Shown one piece after another: positions 7,629 to 16,260 of a stretch of 64,000 bases of DNA. Origin of the DNA: Streptomyces albireticuli (GTDB taxonomy: Bacteria; Actinomycetota; Actinomycetes; Streptomycetales; Streptomycetaceae); contig NZ_CP021744.1 of NCBI RefSeq assembly GCF_002192455.1, positions 4,184,001-4,248,000 on the forward strand, in the 5' to 3' direction. Made by a program: the position numbers and the translations under genes. The notes under the pieces were generated by a model, which saw only the letters and a list, made by a program, of their open reading frames with translations, was not told the DNA's origin and made no database searches. Every line of letters starts with the position of its first letter. Position 1 is the stretch's first letter.

Positions 7629-8846
7629 TCAGCCCAGCGCCGCCAGCCCCGCCAGCGCCCTCCGCGCGACCTCCCGCCCGATCGGCAGCGAGGCCGTCGC
7701 CGCCGGGGACGGGGCGTTCAGCACATGGACCACGCGCGGGGACTCGGCGAACAGGAAGTCGTCCACCAGCGTGCCGTCCCGCAGCACCGCCTGCGCCCGC
7801 ACCCCGGCGGGCGCCGGTATCAGGTCGTCCGCCGAGACCTCCGGCAGCAGCCGCCGCACCGCCTCCGTGAAGGCGGCCTTCGACAGCGACCGCCGCACCT
7901 CACCGGCGCCGTACCGCCAGTGCCGCCCGGCCATCCGCCAGGCGCCCGGCCAGCCCAGCGCCCCCGCCAGCTCGCCGGGGCGTACCGTCCCGCGGGTGTA
8001 CCCCTCCCGGGCGAGCGCCGGGACCGCGTTCGGCCCCAGGTGGACCGTGCCGTCGACACCCCGGGTGAGGTGGACGCCCAGGAAGGGGAACGCCGGGTCC
8101 GGCACCGGGTAGACCAGACCGCGCACCAGCTCCGCGCGGGACGGGTCCAGTGCGAAGTACTCCCCCCGGAACGGAATGATCCGCATGCCGGGGTCGTCCC
8201 CCGCCAGCCGCGCCACGGCGTCGCTGTACAGCCCCGCGCAATTGACCAGGACCCGGGCGCGCAGCACCTCGCCCGCGGCCGTGCGCACCGCGACCCCCGA
8301 CTCCCGCCGGCTGATCACCCGCACCTCCGCGCCGTACCGCACCGACGCCCCCGCGTCCTGCGCGAGGCGGGCCAGCCGGCCGGCCACCGCGCCGAAGTCG
8401 CACACCCCCGTCGTGCCCACATGGATCGCGCCCAGCCCGCGGACGTGCGGCTCGTGCTCCGCTATCTGGGCGGGACCCAGCTCCCGCACCGGGATGCCGT
8501 TCTCCCGGCCGCGCTGGGCCAGGGAGTGCAGGCGGGGCAGCTCCGCGTGGTCCGTGGCGACGATCAGCTTGCCGGTGACCTCGTGCGGCAGGCCGTGCTC
8601 GGCGCAGAACTTCACCATCTCCGCCGCGCCCCGCACCGCGAACCGCGCCTTGAACGATCCCGGGCGGTAGTAGATCCCGCTGTGGATCACTCCGCTGTTG
8701 CGGCCGGTCTGGTGCCGCGCGGGGCCGGCCTCCTTCTCCAGGACGACGACGCGCGTACCCGGAGCGGCGCGCGTGATCGCGTACGCCGTCGAGAGGCCCA
8801 CGATCCCGCCCCCGACCACCAGTACGTCGCAGTCGTACGCCCTCAC
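7629..8846 (-). CDS. lhgO: L-2-hydroxyglutarate oxidase-like FAD-dependent oxidoreductase
   Basis: This is an FAD-dependent dehydrogenase of the DAO/LhgO family that oxidises L-2-hydroxyglutarate to 2-oxoglutarate. The N-terminal DVLVVGGGIVGLSTAYA is the Rossmann FAD-binding loop. HQTGRNSGVIHSGIYY is the family flavin-contact motif, and the C-terminus carries HVLNAPSPAATASLPIG. About 405 residues is the usual length. Several in-frame GTGs lie near the start; 8846 was chosen because GGGGAGG is 8 bp upstream, with 8849, 8855 and 8876 as alternatives. The gene stands alone on the minus strand between trmB and the NsdA-like regulator. Confidence 0.88.
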   Translation of the reverse strand: MRAYDCDVLVVGGGIVGLSTAYAITRAAPGTRVVVLEKEAGPARHQTGRNSGVIHSGIYYRPGSFKARFAVRGAAEMVKFCAEHGLPHEVTGKLIVATDHAELPRLHSLAQRGRENGIPVRELGPAQIAEHEPHVRGLGAIHVGTTGVCDFGAVAGRLARLAQDAGASVRYGAEVRVISRRESGVAVRTAAGEVLRARVLVNCAGLYSDAVARLAGDDPGMRIIPFRGEYFALDPSRAELVRGLVYPVPDPAFPFLGVHLTRGVDGTVHLGPNAVPALAREGYTRGTVRPGELAGALGWPGAWRMAGRHWRYGAGEVRRSLSKAAFTEAVRRLLPEVSADDLIPAPAGVRAQAVLRDGTLVDDFLFAESPRVVHVLNAPSPAATASLPIGREVARRALAGLAALG

Positions 8847-9156
8847 CACCGTCACCTCCCCGCGCCGGCCGGACATCCGCGACCGGCACCCGGCGCCCTC
8901 GGCGCCTCACCCACCGTCCCCATGATGACCTGCGCCACTGACAACGGCTCGAAACCCAGGTCAGGCCCGGGATCCAGCCGAAAGGATCACACAGGGGGCG
9001 GAGCCGGGGGAGGCGGAGACGGCTGCGGAAGGAGGGGAGGGCGGAGACGGAAGAAAGAGGAAGGGGGCGTTCCGCGGGTAGAGGCGGGTCCGCCACCCAG
9101 CGGACAGCGGACAGCGGACCGGGAACAGGGGGCAGGGAACAGGGGACCCGCCCCCC
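8847..9156. other. Intergenic region, purine-rich with short repeats
   Basis: No gene is supported. From 8990 to 9070 the plus strand is a long G/A-rich run with many GGGG and GGAGG clusters, which could form G-quadruplexes. At 9100-9150 there are short repeats of GCGGACA and GGGAACAGG. The region must contain the promoter of the minus-strand lhgO-like gene, but no clear -10/-35 pair was found. Confidence 0.4.
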
Positions 9157-10605
9157 TCACCCCAAAGACACCAGCAGCGGCCGCGCCCGCTCCCGCAGCT
9201 CCACCACACGCGGCTCGTCCCCGTACGGCTCCAGCCTGTGCAGCAGATCCCGGACGTACTCCGTCGTGCGCGCCGACGAGATCCGCCCCGCGACCTCCAC
9301 CGCCCGCGTCCCGGCCGCGCACGCCGCGTCCAGATTGCCCGACTCCAGCTCGGCGACCGCCGACACCACCAGCCGCAGCCCGTGCGAGCGGACGAACTCC
9401 TCCGTCGGCCGGGCCAGCGCCTGCTCGGTGAAGCGCTGCACCTGCCGCGGCATGCGCAGGTCGCGGTAGCACTCGGCGGCGTCGGCCGCGAACCGCTCCT
9501 GGCTGTAGAAGTCCAGCCAGGACGGGTCCGGGTCACCGGCCCGCGCCCGCTCCAGCCACCCCTCGGCCGCCTTCAGCGCCGTACCGCAAGCAGGCGCGTC
9601 GCCCGCCTTGGCCTGGGCCCGCGCCTCGACCAGGCGGAAGAAGCTCATCGTGCGGGCCGTCGCCAGGCCGCGGTTGCGCTCCAGGGCGGCCTGCGCCAGG
9701 TCGACGCCCTCGTCGGCGAAGCCGCGGTAGGTGGCCTGGAGGCTCATCGAGGCCAGCACATAGCCGCCCAGCGGCACGTCGGCCGCCGCGCGGGCCAGCC
9801 GCAGCGCCTGGATGTAATAGCGCTGGGCCGCCTCCTGCTGACCGGTGTCGAAGGCCATCCAGCCGGCGAGCCGGGTCAGCTCCGCGGTGGCGCCGAACAG
9901 CGCCCGGCCCACCTCGTCGCTGTACGAGCCGAGGAGCAGCGGCGCCGCGTCGACCCGCAGGCACTCGGGAACCATCGACGAACGCCAGTCACCGCCCCCG
10001 TACTTGGAGTCCCACCGCCGGGCGTCCTCCGCCGCCTCCCGCAGCTTCGTCACGTCGCTGTGGCCCACCCGCTGCGGAGCCCCGCCCTCCGAACCACCGC
10101 CGACCTCGGCCTCCTTGGCCACCTGATGGGCCTCGCGGGCGACCGAGCTGTCGGCCGGGGTTATCAGCCAGCGCGAGGCGGGCGTCGCGTAGGCGCTGAC
10201 GGAGAAGGATCCGGCCAGGCTCTGCCAGATGCCCCCGCCCCCGCGGCGACCGGCGAGATCCAGCCTGTACAACTCCGTGGCGGACCGCACCGCCTGGCCG
10301 ACATCGCGCGGGAAGGCGAGCCCCACCTCGGGCGCCGGATCCGCGTCCGCGAGGCCGATCTCGTGCAGCGGCACCGGCCGGCCGAGCTTGCTCGCGATGG
10401 CGGCGGCGATCAGATGGGGGGCCGCGCCCTGGGGCACCATGCCCTTGGAGACCCAGCGGGCCACCGACGTCTTGTCGTAGCGAAGCGTCAATCCCCGCTG
10501 CGCACCGAGGTCGTTGACCCTGCGCGCGAGACCGGCGTTGCTGATCCCGGCGAGGACGAGGACGGTGCCGAGCTTCTCGTTCGGCCCGCGTGGCTCCCTG
10601 GACAT
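9157..10605 (-). CDS. NsdA-like regulatory protein (sporulation-associated)
   Basis: The protein has 482 residues from ATG 10605, which has GAGGGG about 6 bp upstream. The N-terminus (about 1-90) resembles a helix-turn-helix module: LGTVLVLAGISNAGLARRVND and YDKTSVARWVSKG. The rest is alpha-helical and repeat-like, probably TPR-type, for example AGWMAFDTGQQEAAQRYYIQALRLA. The first 80 residues match my memory of NsdA, a negative regulator of differentiation and antibiotic production in Streptomyces, and of its paralogue SCO4114. Position next to the asparagine-synthase-like and ECF sigma genes favours the SCO4114 orthologue. Cytosolic. DNA or protein target unknown. Confidence 0.8.
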   Translation of the reverse strand: MSREPRGPNEKLGTVLVLAGISNAGLARRVNDLGAQRGLTLRYDKTSVARWVSKGMVPQGAAPHLIAAAIASKLGRPVPLHEIGLADADPAPEVGLAFPRDVGQAVRSATELYRLDLAGRRGGGGIWQSLAGSFSVSAYATPASRWLITPADSSVAREAHQVAKEAEVGGGSEGGAPQRVGHSDVTKLREAAEDARRWDSKYGGGDWRSSMVPECLRVDAAPLLLGSYSDEVGRALFGATAELTRLAGWMAFDTGQQEAAQRYYIQALRLARAAADVPLGGYVLASMSLQATYRGFADEGVDLAQAALERNRGLATARTMSFFRLVEARAQAKAGDAPACGTALKAAEGWLERARAGDPDPSWLDFYSQERFAADAAECYRDLRMPRQVQRFTEQALARPTEEFVRSHGLRLVVSAVAELESGNLDAACAAGTRAVEVAGRISSARTTEYVRDLLHRLEPYGDEPRVVELRERARPLLVSLG

Positions 10606-11428
10606 GCGCACCCCTCGACAACGGCGACGCCCGCCCGGCATAGGCGCGGGGCATTCGTAAACCCAGCGTAGTTCCCCGGATCCCGACCGTTAAGAGGTGT
10701 TGTCCCGGATGGCGAGATTCTGGTCCGTGCGGACGTGCACGGAGGGGCACGTGCTCCGGTTGTGTGTGGCTGTGCGCCCATCGTGCGCTCTGTCCACGCC
10801 ATAGGAACCGCGGTTCCATGGAAGGCGCGTGGGTTGGCCCGCTGTACTGGATCCAGTGGGCTGGGGGAGCCGCCGCCTCATTCCCCGCGGGCGGCGGAGT
10901 GGTCCGGGAGGCGGTCTGCCGCCTCCCGGACCTTCGCGTGCCGGGCCCGTACCGCCACACTTCGGGCGAGGCGGAAAGAAGCGTCCCGCGAGTGCGCCCC
11001 CGGCTGTCCGTCGCCGCCGAGTTTGGCCTGAACTCGCCGCAGGGCAAGCCTGGATGGCGCCCTTCCGCCCGACCGGCCGTCCACCCGGCAGCACCACCGG
11101 CCGGCCATCCGCCCGCCGGTGCCGCGACGCGCCCGCACACCTCGGGCACCCAAGGCCCCGCTCGTGACAGCATGTCCCGTGCAGTGGGCGTGACCGGTCC
11201 GGCGGTCGGTGCGGTGCTCCGCAACGGCCTTACGGACGGCCGTTGTTCGCCCCGGCGAGCCGGGTGGAAGCGCTCGTGGTGGCGGCGCCAGGGCGCCACC
11301 TCGCCCCGCTATCAGGCGGGTTGAGGAGAAAAGGAAACAGAACTGTCGCCGCTTTCGCCGTCGCAAATGACGGTCCACTGTGCATGATGACTGCACCTGT
11401 TGGTTGTCCACAGCCTGTGGAGGCGGCG
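10606..11428. other. Long divergent intergenic region with a strong hairpin
   Basis: This 823 bp gap separates the divergent NsdA-like and asparagine-synthase-like genes. None of its small open frames has convincing codon use or a family match. The most striking element is a perfect 14-bp inverted repeat (10901-10914 and 10919-10932) around a TCTG loop. It resembles a terminator but has no T-tract and lies far from both genes, so an unannotated small RNA or a leftover terminator is possible. Confidence 0.5.
11406..11420 (+). promoter_or_regulatory. Small hairpin covering the ribosome binding site
   Basis: TCCACA and TGTGGA form a 6-bp inverted repeat around GCC and overlap the GTGGAGG ribosome binding site of the downstream ATG 11429. 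It could damp translation initiation. The stem is short and the effect is inferred. Confidence 0.35.
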
Positions 11429-13654
11429 ATGCGCTGGTTGGTGGGGTGGAGCAGCACCGCCTCAGGGGCCGGACCCCGAGCCGCGCCCCCTTACGGCGAC
11501 GGCCCGGACCGCTTCGGCACCCCGGCCGGCCTCGACGGGCCCACCGTCCACCCCGTCGGCGCCCAGCTCCTCTGGGGCGACCCGGCACCCCTGTGGGCCG
11601 TCGGCGACTGGCGCCCCGACGAGGTCCGCGTCGTCCAGGCCGACCCCTTCACCCGCCTCGCCGTCCTAGGCCGCTGCGGCGCCGGCGACGAGGAACTGCG
11701 GGTCGGGCTGATCGCGGCGCGCGGCGGCGCGCTCCGCCACCTCACCGCCTGGCCCGGCGGCTACACCGCGGTCGCCCAGGTGGGCCGGCGCATCACGGTC
11801 GCGGGCGACCTCGCCGGCGCCCGCCCCGTCTTCCACACGGCATGGGCGGGCGGCACCGCGTACGCCACGGCGGCCCTGCCCCTCGCCGACCTCATCGAGG
11901 CACAGCTCGACGTCGGCCACCTCGCCGCCCTGCTCGCCTGCCCCGACTCCCCGGAGGCCCTGAGCGACGGCACGCCCTACCTGGGCGTACGGCGCGTACC
12001 GCCCGGCCACGCGCTGGTGCTGCGCGACGGCGCCCGCGACATCACCGGGTACGAGCCCACCGCCTCGCTCGCCGTCGCGGGCCCCCAGCTCGCCCCCGAA
12101 CAGGCCGTCGAAGGCATACGGGACGCCCTCGTCGAGGCCGTCCGCACCCGGCTCGCCGCCCCCCGCCACGCCCCGGAACCGCCGGGCTTCGACGGCCTCG
12201 ACCCCGGTCCCGTCCCCGGCATGGGCCCCGCCCAGCGGCGCGCGGCGCGCGGCGCCGCCGTACCCGCCCCCGGCATCGGCGCCGACCTCTCCGGAGGCAG
12301 TGCCTCCGCCACCCTGGCGCTGCTCGCGGCCGGTCTGCCGGGCCTGCCCGGCACCCCGCTCGGCCACGGCAGCGGCGCCGGCGAACGCCTCCTCGCCGTC
12401 ACCTTCAACGACCTGGCGGCCGACGGCGGCCGCGCGCGGGAGGACGAGCTCGAACGGGCCCGCGCCATGGCCGCGAACCCCCGCCTGCACCACGTCGTCG
12501 TCGCGGCCGGCGAAGAGGCCCTCCCGTACGCCGACCTCGCGAGCGGGCCGCTGACCGACGAGCCCGGCCCCTCCCTCGTCACCGCCGAACGCCACCGCAG
12601 ACGGCTGGCCGCGGGCAGCGCCGACCACCTCGTGGGCCACGGGGCGCGCCAGGTGCTCGACGCCCACCCGGCGCGCCTCGCCGACCTGCTGCTGGACCGC
12701 CGCAGACGCCACCTGCTGCGGCCCGTCTCGGCCCTGGCCCGCGCCGAGGGCCCCTCGGCGCAGTCCCTCTTCGTGCCCTTCACCGTCTACCGCGCGGCGC
12801 GCCGGCTGGCCCGTACGTCCTACCGGGAAGGACTGGAGACGGTGGCGGGCCAACTGCTGGCACCCGGCTTCCCGGCCGTCGCGGACGAGCCGCCGGATCC
12901 GCACGGGCCCGCCGTCCCGGGCGCCGGCCTCGGCGTCGGCCCGCCCCCGGGTGCGGTGGTTCCGGGCGGCGCCGTCGACGCCTCGCTCGCCGCCCTGACC
13001 TGGTGCCGGCCGGGTCCGGCGGCGCGCTGGCTCACCGGTGAGGCACTGGCCGAAGTATCGGTTCGCCTCCATGCCGCCGCCGTACGGCCCTCAGGGCTCC
13101 TCCAGCGCCCCGGCGAGCGCCGCGCCGCCGCCGCGCTCGCCCGGCATGCGGCCGACCACCGGGTCTTCGAACAGGCCGCCGAGGTCCGCAGCCAGCGCCT
13201 GCACGCCCCCTTCCTCGACAACCAGGTCGTACGGGCCTGCCGCGCGCTCCCCGAGGCGCTCCGGGTGCAGCCGGGGGCGCGCGCGTCCGTCCTGCGCGCG
13301 GTCCTCGCCGGGGCCGGGGTCCGTGAACTGCCGCCCGGCTGGGGCGCCACCTCGCACGCCGCCCACGCCGCGGCCGTGCGCGCGGGCCTCAGAGCCTCCG
13401 TGAAGCCCCTGCTGGAGCTCTTCGACGCCCCGCTGCTGGCCGACGCGGGCCTCGTCGACGCCAGAGTCGTACGAGCCGCCCTGAACGCGGCCGCGGACGG
13501 CCGGGCCCTGCCCCTGGACGGCCTGGCGGAACTGGTCTCCACGGAGGTGTGGCTGCGGCGGCTGCTCGCACGGCGCGGCACCTGCTGGACGGGCGCGGCG
13601 GCCCCACGGCAGCGCGCGGTGGCGGGCGGGGTGGGACCGGGGACGGGGCGGTGA
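11429..13654 (+). CDS. Asparagine synthase-like protein with degenerate active sites
   Basis: The protein has 741 residues from ATG 11429, with GGAGG about 5 bp upstream. The N-terminal domain resembles the Ntn glutaminase half (GGYTAVAQVGRRITVAGDLAGARPVF), but the protein begins MRWLVGW rather than Met-Cys, so the glutaminase nucleophile is absent. The C-terminal half resembles the ATP-pyrophosphatase domain of asparagine synthase and lasso-peptide cyclases. Its PP-loop reads LSGGSASAT (287-295), where the canonical SGGxDS Asp is Ala292. FLDNQVVRACRALPE near 650 is a typical AsnB C-terminal motif. It may be a non-catalytic homologue or use altered chemistry. It is divergent from the NsdA-like gene and convergent with the ECF sigma gene; no precursor peptide gene is visible nearby. 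Confidence 0.8.
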   Translation: MRWLVGWSSTASGAGPRAAPPYGDGPDRFGTPAGLDGPTVHPVGAQLLWGDPAPLWAVGDWRPDEVRVVQADPFTRLAVLGRCGAGDEELRVGLIAARGGALRHLTAWPGGYTAVAQVGRRITVAGDLAGARPVFHTAWAGGTAYATAALPLADLIEAQLDVGHLAALLACPDSPEALSDGTPYLGVRRVPPGHALVLRDGARDITGYEPTASLAVAGPQLAPEQAVEGIRDALVEAVRTRLAAPRHAPEPPGFDGLDPGPVPGMGPAQRRAARGAAVPAPGIGADLSGGSASATLALLAAGLPGLPGTPLGHGSGAGERLLAVTFNDLAADGGRAREDELERARAMAANPRLHHVVVAAGEEALPYADLASGPLTDEPGPSLVTAERHRRRLAAGSADHLVGHGARQVLDAHPARLADLLLDRRRRHLLRPVSALARAEGPSAQSLFVPFTVYRAARRLARTSYREGLETVAGQLLAPGFPAVADEPPDPHGPAVPGAGLGVGPPPGAVVPGGAVDASLAALTWCRPGPAARWLTGEALAEVSVRLHAAAVRPSGLLQRPGERRAAAALARHAADHRVFEQAAEVRSQRLHAPFLDNQVVRACRALPEALRVQPGARASVLRAVLAGAGVRELPPGWGATSHAAHAAAVRAGLRASVKPLLELFDAPLLADAGLVDARVVRAALNAAADGRALPLDGLAELVSTEVWLRRLLARRGTCWTGAAAPRQRAVAGGVGPGTGR

Positions 13655-13698
13655 CGTCCGAGGGCCGGTGAAGACCGGGAAAGCCGGGGCCGGTGGCC

Positions 13699-15843
13699 TC
13701 AGCCGCAGCTGAACCGGGCCGCCGCCCAGTCCGCCACCGTCATCGTGCCCCAGGCGGAGCCCGGCTCGACGACCAGCCGGATCGTCCGCTGTCCCGCCAG
13801 CGGTACATGCACGGGAACCGCCGCCTCGCCGCCTCGCACGACCTCCGAACGCCACAGCCGTGTCTCGTCGCCGTAGACGGAGAACCGGGCCGAGCCGAAT
13901 CCGAACGTCATGTCGTCGACGCCCACCAGGGCGTCGTAGGACGTGCAGGAGCGGTTGAGATCGACGGTCACGGAGGACATGGCGTTCACGCTCACGCCGT
14001 CGCGGTACGTCACGCCGCCGATCCGCAGCCCGTACCGCTGCCAGAGCCAGCTGCTGACGCCCGGCCGGATCTCGGGGCCGGTGCCGTCGCCCACGCCCGC
14101 GTAGTCCATCTCGTTGAGGGGGTACGTGGCGGCGGGCGGCGGGGTGGGCTTCGGGGGCGGCTTGGGTACCGGCGGCCGGGGAGGCGTGGGCTTCGGGCTG
14201 GGCGCCGGCGGCCGGGGCGCGGACGGCGTCGGCGTGGGGCGTGGCTTCGGCGCGGCCGCGTGACGCGGCTCCGGCGGCTTGCTGCTCACGGACGGCGTCG
14301 GCGTGGGACTCGGGCTGGGGGTGGGTGTCGGACGAGGCGGAGGAGTCGGTGAGGGGGTCGGTGCCGGCTTCCGGGGCGGCGCGGGCACGACCGGCGCCGC
14401 GGTGGCCTTGGCCTGCGGCTTCTTCGGTGGCGCGGGGGAGTTCCCGATCAGGGCGTACGCGGCCACGGCACCGGCGGCGACCACCGCCCCCGCCGCGATG
14501 CCGATCTTCGCGGGCGCGCCGAGGCCCTCGCCGGCCGCCGCACCCCCCGAACCACCACCCGCACCCGCGCCTCCGGCACTGCCGGAACCAGCGGCCCCGG
14601 CGCCCCCGGCCGTCCCGCTCGCGGCCGCCGCCGCACCCGCCCCGACGGCCGTACCGGCGCCCGCCGCACCCGTGGCCAGCCCCGCCACCGCCTTGACGGA
14701 GAAATCGGCGGCGAACCAGCCGATGACCGCCACCGGCAGCAGCACACGCAGCCGCTCGTTGACGTCCGCGACCTCCAGCGCCGCCGTGCGGCAGCGCGCG
14801 CAGTCCTCCAGGTGCTTGCGCAGGCCGCGCTCGGCCCGCACCCGCAGCCCGCCCCGGGCGAAGGCGCCCAGCCGGTCCGCGTAGCGCGCGCAGTTGCCGC
14901 CCGCCGTCAGCGAGGTGCTCACATGCGCCTGGAGATACGCCTGCTTCAGACCCTCGCGGGCCCGGTGCGCGAGCACCGCCGTGGCATTGGCGGTCAGCCC
15001 CAGCAGCGGTGCCACCTCGCTGGGGGAGCCCTCCTCGACGGTGGTGTGCCACAGCACCGTCTGCCAGCGTTCGGGCAGGCTGCGGAACGCCCGCACGGCC
15101 AGCGAGTGTTCGGCCTCCCGCATGGCCAGCACATCGGCGGCCAGGTCGAGGGTGTCGTCGTCCGGAGCGGTGGACGCGCCGGCCGCCGAGGCCGCGAAGA
15201 CCGCGAAGTCCTCGACCAGCTGCTCCCGCTTGGCGGTCTTCCCCCAGGCCGCCGCGACCCGCCGGACGGTGGTGAGCAGATACGCGCGCACCGACGAATC
15301 CGGTCCCGCGCCGCTCCGCACCGCCTGCAAGGTCCTGGCGAAGACCTCGTTGGTCAGGTCCTCGGCGGTGTGGTCGTCGCGACAGCAGCTACGGGCGTAC
15401 CGGCGGACCGCCGCGGCGTGCCGCCGGTACAGCTCCTCGTACGCCACGCTCTCGCCGCCCCGCATCCGCGAGACGAGCTCGAGGTCGGACGGCGGTACGT
15501 CGGCTTCGGCACCCGCACCGGGAGGCGCATCGGAATCCCCGGCCGCCCCGGAGAAGATCTCGGCGAGGAAACCGGAGGGGGCGCCGTCGGACCCGCTGTC
15601 CGATGCGCCGTCCGATCCACCCTTCGACCCCGCTGCGGTGCTCTCCCCGGCCCCCGTGCCCGCCCCGCCGCGATGTCTGCCCTGGCGCTGCCGGGGCACG
15701 CTCGCGTCGATGCCGCGCGCGCCCAGGTCGGGCGAGAAGGGGGCGGGAAGGGAGAGGTCGTCGTGCACAGGCAGGTGACGGGGGAGCGGTGACTCACCTT
15801 CCTCATCGCTCCCGCGCGGTTCTTCCGGCCCGTCAACACCCAT
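13699..15843 (-). CDS. ECF sigma factor fused to zinc-finger, membrane segment and NPCBM sugar-binding domain
   Basis: The protein has 714 residues from ATG 15843, preceded by an AGGGG. An acidic disordered N-terminus (1-118) leads to sigma region 2 (about 120-200, YEELYRRHAAAVRRYARSCC and AEDLTNEVFARTL) and region 4 (about 250-308, LPERWQTVLWHTTVEEGSPSE). A zf-HC2-like anti-sigma module follows with Cys318, His344, Cys348 and Cys351. A hydrophobic segment spans 446-467. A long Pro/Thr/Ser linker (468-575) leads to a C-terminal NPCBM-type carbohydrate-binding domain (about 578-714, SVNAMSSVTVDLN and TIRLVVEPGSAWGT). The layout resembles ECF groups with membrane-anchored C-terminal extensions (ECF52/53-like, from memory). 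It implies a sigma factor tethered to the membrane whose sensor faces the cell wall; release by proteolysis is inferred. Confidence 0.87.
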   Translation of the reverse strand: MGVDGPEEPRGSDEEGESPLPRHLPVHDDLSLPAPFSPDLGARGIDASVPRQRQGRHRGGAGTGAGESTAAGSKGGSDGASDSGSDGAPSGFLAEIFSGAAGDSDAPPGAGAEADVPPSDLELVSRMRGGESVAYEELYRRHAAAVRRYARSCCRDDHTAEDLTNEVFARTLQAVRSGAGPDSSVRAYLLTTVRRVAAAWGKTAKREQLVEDFAVFAASAAGASTAPDDDTLDLAADVLAMREAEHSLAVRAFRSLPERWQTVLWHTTVEEGSPSEVAPLLGLTANATAVLAHRAREGLKQAYLQAHVSTSLTAGGNCARYADRLGAFARGGLRVRAERGLRKHLEDCARCRTAALEVADVNERLRVLLPVAVIGWFAADFSVKAVAGLATGAAGAGTAVGAGAAAAASGTAGGAGAAGSGSAGGAGAGGGSGGAAAGEGLGAPAKIGIAAGAVVAAGAVAAYALIGNSPAPPKKPQAKATAAPVVPAPPRKPAPTPSPTPPPRPTPTPSPSPTPTPSVSSKPPEPRHAAAPKPRPTPTPSAPRPPAPSPKPTPPRPPVPKPPPKPTPPPAATYPLNEMDYAGVGDGTGPEIRPGVSSWLWQRYGLRIGGVTYRDGVSVNAMSSVTVDLNRSCTSYDALVGVDDMTFGFGSARFSVYGDETRLWRSEVVRGGEAAVPVHVPLAGQRTIRLVVEPGSAWGTMTVADWAAARFSCG

Positions 15844-16030
15844 AGCGGAGGCCCCTGTACACACCAGCACATTTGGACATCCGGAAGCGTGGCACAGCGT
15901 CGGCCGTCACGAGGGCAGCGCGAGCCGCAACCACTCATCCGTGGTGTCTTGGCGCACCAGGAGTACTAGAGATCACCCGAAAGGGGAAGGATTGCCCGAA
16001 CGCGCCCCGTGACCTGCTCCCGCAGACCAC

Positions 16031-16066
16031 CTGACGGTTCGTGAAGCGAGCCTGACGGTTCGTGAA
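16031..16066. repeat. Two 15-bp direct repeats spaced 21 bp apart, upstream of the ECF sigma gene
   Basis: CTGACGGTTCGTGAA occurs at 16031-16045 and again at 16052-16066, a 21-bp period equal to two DNA turns. The repeats sit in the 417 bp gap between atrA and the ECF sigma gene, roughly 190-220 bp upstream of the latter. Phased direct repeats usually mark binding sites for a dimeric regulator or response regulator. No other feature was found in this gap. Confidence 0.6.
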
Positions 16067-16260
16067 ACGGAACGGAAGCCGGAGCGCCGTCGGACCCGGT
16101 CGGCGGCAGTCCCCTGTCGACGGCGGTGCCCGTCGCCAGAGGCCCGCCACCACCGCGGCACACTGAGCGAGGCGCCCGCGGCACGGGCCGCTCTCACGGC
16201 CCGCACCGCGGCTCACTCACGGATCGCCCGCGGCCCCGCCCGGACGTGCTCCGCCCGGCC

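Noticed and set aside
8990..9070. Coding region in the G-rich stretch
   Set aside because: Low-complexity purine run without ribosome binding site or codon structure.
11429..13654. Lasso-peptide biosynthesis cluster based on the cyclase-like gene
   Set aside because: No precursor peptide, RRE or leader peptidase gene nearby, and the PP-loop is degenerate.
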